The translations under genes and the position numbers were made by a program. From positions 3,286,001-3,350,000 of the forward strand of contig NC_133298.1 of the NCBI RefSeq assembly GCF_005239225.2: 64,000 nt of DNA. The letters run 5' to 3'. This document shows positions 48,098 to 57,345 of the stretch, piece after piece (within the stretch, counting starts at the first letter, position 1; every line of letters begins with the position of its first letter). The notes beneath the pieces were generated by a model that worked only from the letters and a program-made list of their open reading frames with translations, was not told the DNA's origin and ran no database searches. The DNA comes from Populus alba. Lineage: Eukaryota > Streptophyta > Magnoliopsida > Malpighiales > Salicaceae.

Positions 48098-48597
48098 NNN
48101 NNNNNNNNNNNNNNNNNNNNNNNNNNNNNNNNNNNNNNNNNNNNNNNNNNNNNNNNNNNNNNNNNNNNNNNNNNNNNNNNNNNNNNNNNNNNNNNNNNNN
48201 NNNNNNNNNNNNNNNNNNNNNNNNNNNNNNNNNNNNNNNNNNNNNNNNNNNNNNNNNNNNNNNNNNNNNNNNNNNNNNNNNNNNNNNNNNNNNNNNNNNN
48301 NNNNNNNNNNNNNNNNNNNNNNNNNNNNNNNNNNNNNNNNNNNNNNNNNNNNNNNNNNNNNNNNNNNNNNNNNNNNNNNNNNNNNNNNNNNNNNNNNNNN
48401 NNNNNNNNNNNNNNNNNNNNNNNNNNNNNNNNNNNNNNNNNNNNNNNNNNNNNNNNNNNNNNNNNNNNNNNNNNNNNNNNNNNNNNNNNNNNNNNNNNNN
48501 NNNNNNNNNNNNNNNNNNNNNNNNNNNNNNNNNNNNNNNNNNNNNNNNNNNNNNNNNNNNNNNNNNNNNNNNNNNNNNNNNNNNNNNNNNNNNNNNN
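48098..48597. other. Assembly gap (exactly 500 N)
   Basis: A round-number run of N is a placeholder, so the true distance is unknown. The right edge starts inside the pol gene of a retrotransposon, while the left edge is BAG7 flank. The 5' LTR, gag, protease and most of the reverse transcriptase of the element, and the first part of the GH9 gene it interrupts, must lie in the gap or be lost. Confidence 0.98.
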
Positions 48598-50691
48598 ATT
48601 CACTGAATGTGAGTCCAGATACACGGAGATAGAAAGGCTCTGTTGTGCGTTGGTGTGGGCGGCAAAGAGGTTGCGACATTACATGTTATACTATATACCA
48701 CTTGGTTTGATTTCAAAAGTGGATCCTCTGAGGTATATATGTAATAAGCCTTTCCTCTCAAGTAGGATTGCCAGGTGGCAAGTTTTATTAGCAGAATATG
48801 ACATAGTGTATATGACAAGGAAAGCCGTAAAAGGGAGTGCAATCGCGGACCATCTGGCCGATAATGCTATTGAAGATTACGAACCTTTGGATTTTGAGTT
48901 CCCCTGATGAAGATATATTGTCAATAGAAAAGGAAGAAGAAAAGACAGATTGGTGGACCATGTTTTTTGATGGGGCAGTAAATGTATATGGTAACGGGGC
49001 AGGGGCGGTGATAATCTCTCCTGATTAAGAAACAATACCCAGTTTCGGTCAAACTACACTTCGAGTGCACCAACAATACAGCTGAGTATGAAGCTTGTAT
49101 CCTCGGTTTAGAAGCAGCATTGGAGTTGAAAAATAAAGAAGATTGATGTATATGGGGACTCAATGTTGATCATTTTGCCAGGTAAAAGGGGAAATGGCAA
49201 ACCAAAGAAGAAAAATTGAGACCTTACCAGGAATACCTATCCATGCTAGCAAAGGAATTTGAAGAAATTAGATTCACCCATCTGGGAAGGGAGGGGAACC
49301 ATTTTGCGGATGCTTTGGCCACATTAGCTGCTATGACTACCATTGATCTCAAGTGCAAGGTACAACCGGTACACATTGATATTAGAAATGATCCAGCTCA
49401 CTGTTGTTTTTAGTTGAGGGAGAGATAGACGGACAACCTTGGTATTACGATATCAAGAATCTTGTGCAGAATCAGGAATATCCGGTGGGAGCTTCTAAGA
49501 CGGATAAGAAAACCTTGAGAAGGTTGGCTATAGACTTCTATTTAGATGGAGAGATTTTATATAAAAGGTCATTTGATGGAACCTTGTTAAGGTGTTTAGA
49601 TGAGGCAGATGCTAGAAGGGCATTAAGAGAGGTCCATGAGGGGATTTGCTCAACCCATGCTAGCGGACATATGATGGCAAGAAAAATCCAAAGGGCTGGT
49701 TATTTTTGGATGACACTAGAAAAAGACTGTATAGACTATGTCAGAAAATGTCACAAATGTCAAATTTACAGTGACAAGGTCAATATGCCACCCGCTCCTC
49801 TGTTTAACTTAACATCTCCATGGCCCTTCGCGATGTGGGGAATTGATGTGATTGGACCTGTAAACCCAAAAGCGAGCAATGGTCATAGATTTATCCTCGT
49901 GGCTATTGACTACTTCACAAAATGGGTAGAAGCCGGGTCATTTGCTCATGTGACGCAAAAAGTGGTGAAGAAATTTATTGAGAGGGATTTGATATGTCGG
50001 TAATGGTCCACCAGAAAAGATTATAACTGATAATGCCCAGAACTTCAACGGCAAGATGATAAATAGAGCTTTGCACGAAATGGAAAATCAAGCATTCCAA
50101 TTCTTCGCCATATAGAACCGAAAATGAACGGGGCGGTAGAAGCTGCTAACAAGAATATCAAAAAGATTATTCAGAAGATGGTAGTCACCTATAGGGATTG
50201 GCATGAGATGTTGCCATTTGCCCTTCATGCATATCGCACTGCAGTTCGAACCTCGACAGGGTCTACACCATATTCTCTGGTATACGGTATGGAAGCAGTG
50301 ATGCCCTTGGAAGTAGAAATCCCGTCGTTAAGAGTGTTAATAGATTCTGAGTTAGAAGAGGCCGGAGTGGGCCAAAGTGAGACACGAGCAACTGAACTTG
50401 ATCAGTGAAAAGAGGATGGCTGCAATATGTCATCACCAGCTTTACCAGAAACGAATGGCTAAGGCGTATGATAAGAAGGTTAGACCGCGGATGTTTCAAG
50501 AAGGGGATCTGGTATTAAAGAAAATGTTGTCATTACCCGGAGATGATCAAAGCAAATGGGCACCAAATTACGAGGGTCCTTATGTAGTAACAAAGGCATT
50601 CTCAGGAGGAGCATTGAAGTTAGCTAGAATGGATGGAGAAGACTTAGCTAGGCCTGTGAATTCTGACTCTGTAAAAAGATATTATGCTTGA
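48598..50691 (+). mobile_element. pol: Tat-lineage Ty3/gypsy retrotransposon, decayed pol
   Basis: Remaining pol domains in order: end of the reverse-transcriptase RNase H (48598-48900), a second RNase H with a FFDGA motif and TAEYEA and FADALATL motifs (about 48950-49330), integrase with the HHCC zinc-binding region (about 49635-49770) and the catalytic D (GIDVIGP, about 49845), D (TDN, about 50028) and E (about 50132) sites, and an integrase tail ending KRYYA. Two RNase H domains in a row are known from the plant Tat lineage (Ogre, Retand, TatI). The reading frame is broken by several stops and shifts between 48905 and 50410, so this copy is inactive. It continues rightwards through the hairpin array and polypurine tract to the LTR. 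Confidence 0.88.
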
Positions 50692-51362
50692 TGTAAGCCC
50701 TTAAATCAATACAGCAAAGTTTTGGCCATTGATTTCTTTCTTCTTGCATTGATCTCACAACATTCATTTTCGTATTAATCCAAACCGTGCATGTCTTGGT
50801 GTTATTCTCATCACTTATTAAAAGGTTTAGCATCAGCTGAACGCATGTCTTCTCTATATAAAAAGCTCAGACTAGGATCACACCCCTACGTTGGGGGCAA
50901 TACAAGATGTTTTTTTTCGGAAGCTAATAGATTTGAAAACCAAGCTAAAGCATTTGACAAAAAGCATGACAAAAAGGCAATAACAAGTCATACATTTTGA
51001 GAAAGTGACTACTTGAAGAAAGTCAAAGACTTCTTCTCCAAGAATATGATCAATAAAAAGAGGCAACACGAGAGATGAATCCAGCATACAAAAGCAAGCT
51101 CGTGTTAAGAAGGAGCTTCATAAACTAGAAAAAGATGATGGGGCCTATGTTTCAAACCAGGTACGAATGCATGCATTGCATCTAATCATAAATCATTGCA
51201 TGTTTGTTTTTATGGTTACAGGAGGAGATCTTAGTGCATTCCAACAAGATTGTGGACGAAGAAAGAATCGTTGAGTTGATTCTAGAACAACAAGAAGAGA
51301 AGATAATAGCTTCCAAACCTTGCCCGTACGAAGAACGACATCAATATCAACTTTGGTAATAA
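50692..51362 (+). other. Retrotransposon 3' untranslated spacer
   Basis: Between the end of pol and the hairpin array. No conserved ORF is recognised; it contains A-rich stretches with Lys-rich chance frames. Confidence 0.5.
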
Positions 51363-52160
51363 GGAATCGCCAGATGGGATTCCAAGCTGTTTGAGATCGC
51401 CAGAAGGGATCTCGTATTTCACTATTGTGGAGGTCGCCAGATGGGACCTCATATTTCATGTTTGTTAAAAGGAATCGCCAGATGGGATTCCGAGTTGATT
51501 AAAGGAGATCGCCAGAAGGGATCTCGTGTTTCGCTATTTGGAGGTCACCAGATGGGACCTCATATTTCATGTTGGTAATAAGGAACCGCCAGATGGGATT
51601 CCAAGTTGATTAAAGGAGATCGCCAGAAGGGATCTCGGGTTTCACTATTTGGAGGTCGCCAGATGGGACCTCATATTTCATGTTTGTTAAAAGGAATCGC
51701 CAGATGGGATTCCAAGTTGATTAAAGGAGATCGCCAGAAGGGATCTCGGGTTTCACTATTTGGAGGTCGCCAGATGGGACCTCGTATTTCATATTTGTTA
51801 AAAGGAATCGCCAGATGGGATTCCAAGTTGATTAAAGGAGATCGCCAGAAGGGATCTCGGGTTTCACTATTTGGAGGTCGCCAGATGGGACCTCGTATTT
51901 CATGTTGGTTAAAAGGAATCGCCAGATGGGATTCCAAGTTGATTAAAGGAGATCGCCAGAAGGGATCTCGTGTTTCACTATTTGGAGGTCGCCAGATGGG
52001 ACCTCATATCTCATATTTCATATAGGAATCGCCAGATGGGGTTCCGATTTGATTAAAGGAGATCGCCAGAAGGGATCTCGTATTTCGATAATTGTCAAAA
52101 GAGGGCGCCAGAGGGGACCTCATATTTTCTATTTTTAGGGAATCGCCAGATGGGATCCCA
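51363..52160 (+). repeat. 111-bp tandem array made of three covarying hairpins
   Basis: About seven units of 111 bases start at 51363, 51471, 51582, 51693, 51804, 51915, 52025 and (partly) 52139. Each unit contains three hairpins with 6-bp stems around a shared loop GCCAGAWGG: stem pairs GGAATC/GATTCC, GAGATC/GATCTC and GAGGTC/GACCTC, joined by spacers of about 13, 15 and 20 bases. Stems differ between the three types but both arms change together; loops stay the same. Tandem repeats before the 3' LTR are known from Tat elements, but I do not know this hairpin design from that literature. Confidence 0.9.
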
Positions 52161-52292
52161 AAATTTGAGGCCGAAGAGGATTGTCGTAAAGAAGGAGTTT
52201 CAGATCGATCAAGCTTCGACCAGATCAGTTTCAGAAGTTCAGACTGGGTTATCTTTATAAAACTTACTACGCCTTTGCTCTGTAAGCATTAT

Positions 52293-52306
52293 AAAGAGGG
52301 GGCATC
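52293..52306 (+). promoter_or_regulatory. Polypurine tract of the retrotransposon
   Basis: AAAGAGGGGGCATC directly precedes the LTR start TGTTGTAACCC at 52307; the purine run would prime plus-strand DNA synthesis. Confidence 0.75.
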
Positions 52307-52990
52307 TGTTGTAACCCATTTTTGGGCTAAATAAATAAATAGCCGAAGAAGGTTAGAAAAAATAACAAGAGGCATAAGCGCTCAGAAAAGGGTCGAAAGA
52401 TTGGTCAAGGAGGTTAAAAAATACAGAGATTGGATTTTTGGCAGTATTTTCTTGAAGGATGAGAGCCCTGTTGAGAAGGAAAATGTAAATGTTTGAGGAG
52501 AAAAGCCCAAATTTAGATGTTTATGGACTTAATTGGATTTTATTTGAATTTTATAGAGGATTGGAGTGCAAGAAAAATTGATTTTTAAGTCAATTTGGGC
52601 TTTAATTAGAAGAAATTTAAGTTCTGGGGCCAAAATATATTTTTTAGGAATTTATTGGGTCAAATCAGGGGCTTAATCGCATAAATATTGAAGTTTAATG
52701 GACAATTAGGGGTTTAATTGTGAAAATCCGAAACCAGGGACCAATTTGGAAAAAGCGGGTAAATATGGGGGGCTGTCTTGATTTGATCCAGGGGCGTAAT
52801 TGAAGAAATTGGGAGTTTATTGATCAATTGAGGGCTTAATTGCATAAATCAGAGGCCAAGGACCAAGATGAAAAACGCGGCCAACTATGAGGGCGAGGAC
52901 CGAATTTGGCAGGGACGTAATTGAAAGAATCAAAAGATAATTGAGGGCTGAGTTGAAATTTTGCGTATTCTGGCGCCATTTTTTAAATGA

Positions 52991-53022
52991 AACGGCGCGT
53001 TTTCCCCAAAACGACGCCGTTT

Positions 53023-53065
<43 letters not shown>

Positions 53066-53095
53066 AGGACCGAACGGTGCCGTTTTGAACGGCAC
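52991..53095 (+). repeat. Two palindromes around the LTR poly(A) run
   Basis: GAAACGGCG...CGCCGTTTC (52991-53025, with inner CGTTTT/AAAACG pairing) and GTGCCGTT-TTG-AACGGCAC (53077-53095) flank a long A-run. Confidence 0.85.
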
Positions 53096-53703
53096 TATTC
53101 ACCTTTCTTCTTCCTCCCCGAACGTGCAGCAGCATGGACGAAACCTTTGTTTAATCAGGCGGTGCCCCTCTCTCCTCGCGTGCGCTGACAGACCAAGCCC
53201 ATGCACCTCGGACGATGCGAAGCCAGGAGGGCCACGCCGTGATCGACCACGCTCACCGACCAGCCGACCGGCGCTGCCCCCCACGTTGCCCCAGCTCAAC
53301 CCACCTTGTTCTGCTCCCCACGCTGCCCATGCAGCCCCGCTCCTTTGTCCGCCTATAAAAGAAGAGGAAAGATGTGAAGCACGGGAGAGAAAGGAGACCG
53401 AAACCAAGAGAGAGAGAGAAACTGAAGGAGAGAGAAACAGTGGACCTAAAGAAATAAACACCTAAAACTCAAGAAAACGAAACTGAAAAAGGGAGAAGAG
53501 GACAGAAGCCGTGGGAGAGTTTAAAGAAAACGTTAACCGAACACGACCCGAGAGGATACACCCGAACTGTGGGGAACCGTCGTTCTGAGCCGCCGATCAC
53601 CGCTGCAACACCGTCAACCCGTACGTTCGACCAGCAGCCTCATCTCCGCCGTGCCAGGTATTTTTTCTTTCCCCCCCTACGTTTTCATTTTTATATTTGT
53701 TAT

Positions 53704-54098
53704 CCTCCTGCATGCAGAATCGTTCTGCATGCAGGAGGTAGGGGAAGGGAAAATAATTCCCTTCCCCGTGGGTTTTTTTTTTTTTACACTGGGCCGGGTT
53801 TCCGGCCCAGTTTTGTTATTATTTATTTTGGGCCAGACCGAGTCTGGCCCAGTCAAAAGAATTTTTTGTGTTGGGCCGAGATCGGCCCATCCTCCTTGCG
53901 GGCCGAGATCGGCCCATCCTCCTTGCGGGCCGAGATCGGCCCATCCTCCTTGCGGGCCGAGATCGGCCCATCCTCCTTGCGGGCCGAGATCGGCCCATCC
54001 TCCTTGCGGGCCGAGATCGGCCCATCCTCCTTGCGGGCCGAGATCGGCCCGATTCTAGCTAGGTTGGGTTCGGCCCATTCATTTGGGCCGGCCCAACC
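53704..54098 (+). repeat. Chain of consecutive hairpins in the LTR
   Basis: Perfect inverted repeats in a row: 16-bp arms CCTCCTGCATGCAGAA (53704-53738, loop TCG); 11-bp arms GGGGAAGGGAA (53741-53767); 10-bp arms ACTGGGCCGG (53788-53811); 10-bp arms TGGGCCAGAC (53829-53851); then seven units of a 27-bp repeat from 53873 to about 54050, each with GGGCCGA-GA-TCGGCCC; finally GGTTGGG...CCCAACC (54062-54098). Confidence 0.9.
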
Positions 54099-54214
54099 CG
54101 ATTTGTTATTATATATATATTATGAATTATAGTATATTGTAATATATATGTGTGTATATTGTGTATATATTTTTTCTACTAAAAAAAAAAATATTTCAAA
54201 AAAATCTAAAAAAA

Positions 54215-54560
54215 ATATTGATGATTTTCCTGCATGTTTTGGTCAAAAGTGTTTAATGTTGGTTTGTATTTTTATACCGTAAAGATACAAAACCAGTGTT
54301 AAAAATACCCGGTTTTCGTCAAAATATCAAAGATTTTCAGAATAAAAAATGTTTTTGCTTTCAAAAAAATTCTAAAAAGTCCCTAAAAATGTTGTTGATT
54401 TTTCTGCATATTTTTATCAAAGTGGATTAATATTGGGTTGTATTTTTATACCGTAAGAATACAAACCCAGTATTAAAATGCCCGATTTTTGTTAAAGCAT
54501 CAAAAAATAAATATTTTCCAAAAAAAAAAGGTTTTGTTTTCATGCATACGGCCTAGTCTC
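54215..54560 (+). repeat. Two tandem units of about 170 bp in the LTR
   Basis: Units beginning near 54219 and 54389 share GATTTTYCTGCATRTTTT, TTTTTATACCGTAA and AAAATRCCCG. Each holds an inverted pair (GTTTGTAT / ATACAAA). Confidence 0.75.
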
Positions 54561-55187
54561 TCCAATATATATATATAAATATTATAACATCATATTTTCA
54601 CACAACAAAGAAAATTTTCAAAACAATATATGTATTAGCATGCATTTTGGCTTTAATAACCAGTTTATTTAAGCCATGAGAACTAGGCCAATATTTCAAA
54701 AAAATCAAAAATCTTTTTTTGTTTTCTTTTAGTATTTGGGATTACGAATTTATACGTAAAACGTATTCCTAAATATTATTAATGAAATTTTGGTATGGAC
54801 GTTAGAACGGTTAGGATTTTACCCGATAAGATAAAGCCTTTCTTACCGAGGAGGATTTTTCTTGAACCATAGACAGACCAACAACTAGAAAAACACGAAA
54901 AAATACCTTAGATTTTATCAGACAATAAAACAATGCAGCTTACCTTAGGTAGGGCGTATTTGGGTTGCTAATACCTTCCCTTTACGCAACTAGTCCCCGT
55001 ACCCGATCTTTGAGACCAGTTAGGGTTCCTAGTGACCAAAATACTAGGTGGCGACTCCCTTTCCATTTTCCACCCATAAAAGACAGTATTTTCTTGTATC
55101 CCCATAGATATAGATAGATTTACATTGTAGATAAGAAAATGGAACAAACAATACATTTTTTCGCCGCGACGCCGCACACGTGCGACA

Positions 55188-56956
55188 GATACTATGATGC
55201 TGGCGACAATGTCAAGTTCAACTTTCCAATGGCGTTCTCAACAACAATGCTGGCATGGAGTGTATTAGATTTTGGCGATTTCATGGGTCCAGACCTGCCA
55301 CATGCACTAGAAGCTATTAAGTGGGCAACCGATTACTTCCTTAAAGCCACAAGCATCCCTGGCTTTGTATTTGTTCAAGTTGGAGATCCTTATGGTGATC
55401 ACAATTGCTGGGAGAGGCCTGAAGACATGGACACACCTAGAATCCCTTATGCAGCTAGTAAACAGTTTCCAGGCTCGGAGGTGTCAGCTGAGATAGCAGC
55501 TGCCCTTGCAGCATCTTCCATGGTGTTTAGGTCTAGCAATCCTGCGTATTCTGCCAGGCTTCTCAAAAGAGCTGCAATGGTAAATGAGATCGATTCGTAT
55601 TTCATATGCACTTTGTTCTTAAACTATTGGTTAAACATACTTAATCACTGATAAAAAAATGGATTAGGTGTTTGAGTTTGCAGATGCTAACCGTGGTTCG
55701 TACAACGATACCCTGGGACCGTGGGTGTGCCCCTTTTACTGCGATTTCAGTGGCTATGAGGTACTCATCAGAACATTCAGAACCTGTCATTATGAATTAC
55801 AATAAATCTCTGCTTCCATTGCAAAATCATATTCTCAAATTAAGTATGATTATCAATGGTAATGTCTTTACAGGATGAATTGATCTGGGGGGCAGCATGG
55901 CTATATAAGGCGACCAAAGCACCTAATTACTGGAGTTATATTGTGCAAAACATAAGCGATTTGGAAAAAAATGCTGCAGAACACACTGATCGAGTCGGCT
56001 ATGGCGGTGGCAGCTTCGCTGAATTCGGATGGGATACTAAGAATGCTGGTATTAACATACTTGTTTCAAAGGTGACTATATATCGAACTTGATTGCAGCA
56101 TCTCTGTTCGTTGTTATAATATGCTCTTCTCTAAACTCTTCTTGTTGCTTTCTTTTCAGCTGTTGCTTTCAAACAACACTTCTGATGTAGGTCCATTCAT
56201 TCCCAACGCAGACAAGTTTGTTTGCACTGTGTTGCCTGAATCACCTACTGTCTATGTCTCATACTCTCCAGGTAGCCCTAACTTGTTCATGAATTTCTTT
56301 CGCAATTCATTCTGTGATGGAACTGCAAACAATTCAAATTGGTTCCAAAATTCTTTTCAGGTGGACTTCTGTTCAAACCAGGAGGAAGTAACTTGCAACA
56401 TGCCACAGCTTTATCCTTTCTTCTTCTTGCTTATGCTCGCTATCTGAATCAATCCAACAGAGAAATTCATTGCGGTAATGTCGTTGCCACTCCTGCTAGG
56501 CTTATTCAATTCGCAAGAGGGCAGGTAGGTCTACATCCTTTCTCCATCCTTGGTTACGTCATCAATCTTGTCACCGGTCTTGTACATTAGCAAAGGAAAT
56601 GTTACAAAATGGTGAAATCTACGCAGGTGGATTACATACTGGGAACTAATCCATTGAAGATGTCATACATGGTTGGATATGGCAGCAAATTCCCTCGGAA
56701 GATACACCACCGTGGCTCGTCTCTGCCTTCTGTTGATCAGCACCCTGCCAGCATCAATTGTCAAGGTGGAGCTCCATACTTTCAAAGCAATGATCCTAAT
56801 CCTAACCTGCTAATAGGAGCTGTTGTTGGTGGACCTGATAAAGAGGATTCCTACTCTGATTCGAGAGCAGATTTTGTACACACAGAGCCAACCACATACA
56901 TTAATGCACCTCTTGTTGGCCTCCTGGCTTACTTCAGATCACATCCGCCCTTGTAG
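55188..56956 (+). pseudogene. GH9 endoglucanase (cellulase), 5' end lost to the LTR
   Basis: Endo-1,4-beta-glucanase of glycoside hydrolase family 9, the secreted plant class acting on cell-wall glucans. Remaining exons: 55188-55579, 55668-55760, 55874-56071, 56160-56271, 56361-56524 and 56627-56956, with good splice sites and matching phases. Catalytic motifs are present: YYDAGDN at the left edge, the HHRGS region, and the C-terminal block YSDSRADF...EPTTYINAP, which fits the GH9 signature. Signal peptide, exon 1 and the start of exon 2 (up to VGG) are missing: the LTR ends directly at GATACTATGATGC. The remaining frame is open throughout, so the insertion is young compared with coding decay, or the copy is recent. 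Without a signal peptide it should be non-functional unless the missing part exists in the gap and is spliced across the element. Confidence 0.85.
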
Positions 56957-57084
56957 AATCCCCGCCCCCCATCTTGCTGATATTCTGTTCCTCATGTTTT
57001 CTTTCTCTCCTGAAAGGGGAAGAAAGGGAATTAATTACAACTGCAATTATAATTATATTCTTTGCCAATGAGTTGGTAGCATAG

Positions 57085-57345
57085 TTTTGAAATTCAGCCT
57101 GGCGGGTTAATCCGGAACCAGCTAATCCGAGACTAAAACTAAGCCGGATTGAATAAAAAATAAAAAAAGAAAAACCCGGTGTGATTCGGCTGACCCGGCA
57201 AGACCCGGGTGCAAACCCTTTAACTTTTATTATTATTTTTTTTTTTTACTAAACTGACGTCGTTTTGATTTTTTAAAAAAAAAATTGACCCGACTGACCC
57301 GGTTAAAACCTGGAACCAGGACCTTGGACCGGGCCGGCCACCAGT
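57085..57345. repeat. Interspersed repeat with CCCGG-type phrases
   Basis: A GC-richer block with repeated GACCCGG/CCGGGT phrases (GCTGACCCGGC, AAGACCCGGG, GACCCGGTTAAAACC) in otherwise AT-rich DNA. Such blocks are typical dispersed repeats; no ends are clear. Confidence 0.4.

Larger units (their letters stand above)
52307..55187 (+). mobile_element. 3' LTR of the Tat-lineage element (2,881 bp)
   Basis: Starts TGTTGTAACCC after the polypurine tract and ends GTGCGACA at the junction with GH9 exon 2. It contains phrase-like AT-rich repeats (52600-52960), a 36-base A-run (about 53026-53062), GC-rich DNA with chance frames on both strands (53085-53465), many palindromes (52991-54098) and an about 170-bp tandem duplication (54215-54560). 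The exact end is inferred from where GH9 homology begins; the matching 5' LTR is not in the sequence, so target duplication (GATAC expected) cannot be tested. Confidence 0.75.

Noticed and set aside
48043..48907. Long frames across the N run
   Set aside because: They are open only because N has no stop codons.
51606..52025. 139-codon open frame
   Set aside because: It is a by-product of the 111-bp (37-codon) period of the hairpin array; no known protein.
51363..52160. Resemblance to a CRISPR array (regular repeats)
   Set aside because: The units are longer, spacers are themselves repeated, the genome is a plant, and the array sits inside a retrotransposon.
53085..53465. Open frames of about 120 codons on both strands in the GC-rich part of the LTR
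   Set aside because: Low-complexity Pro/Ser/Arg composition on both strands, inside an LTR; chance frames.
53569..54132. Open frames made of repeated PSSLRAEIG-like peptides
   Set aside because: They come from the 27-bp palindromic repeat (9 codons) of the LTR.
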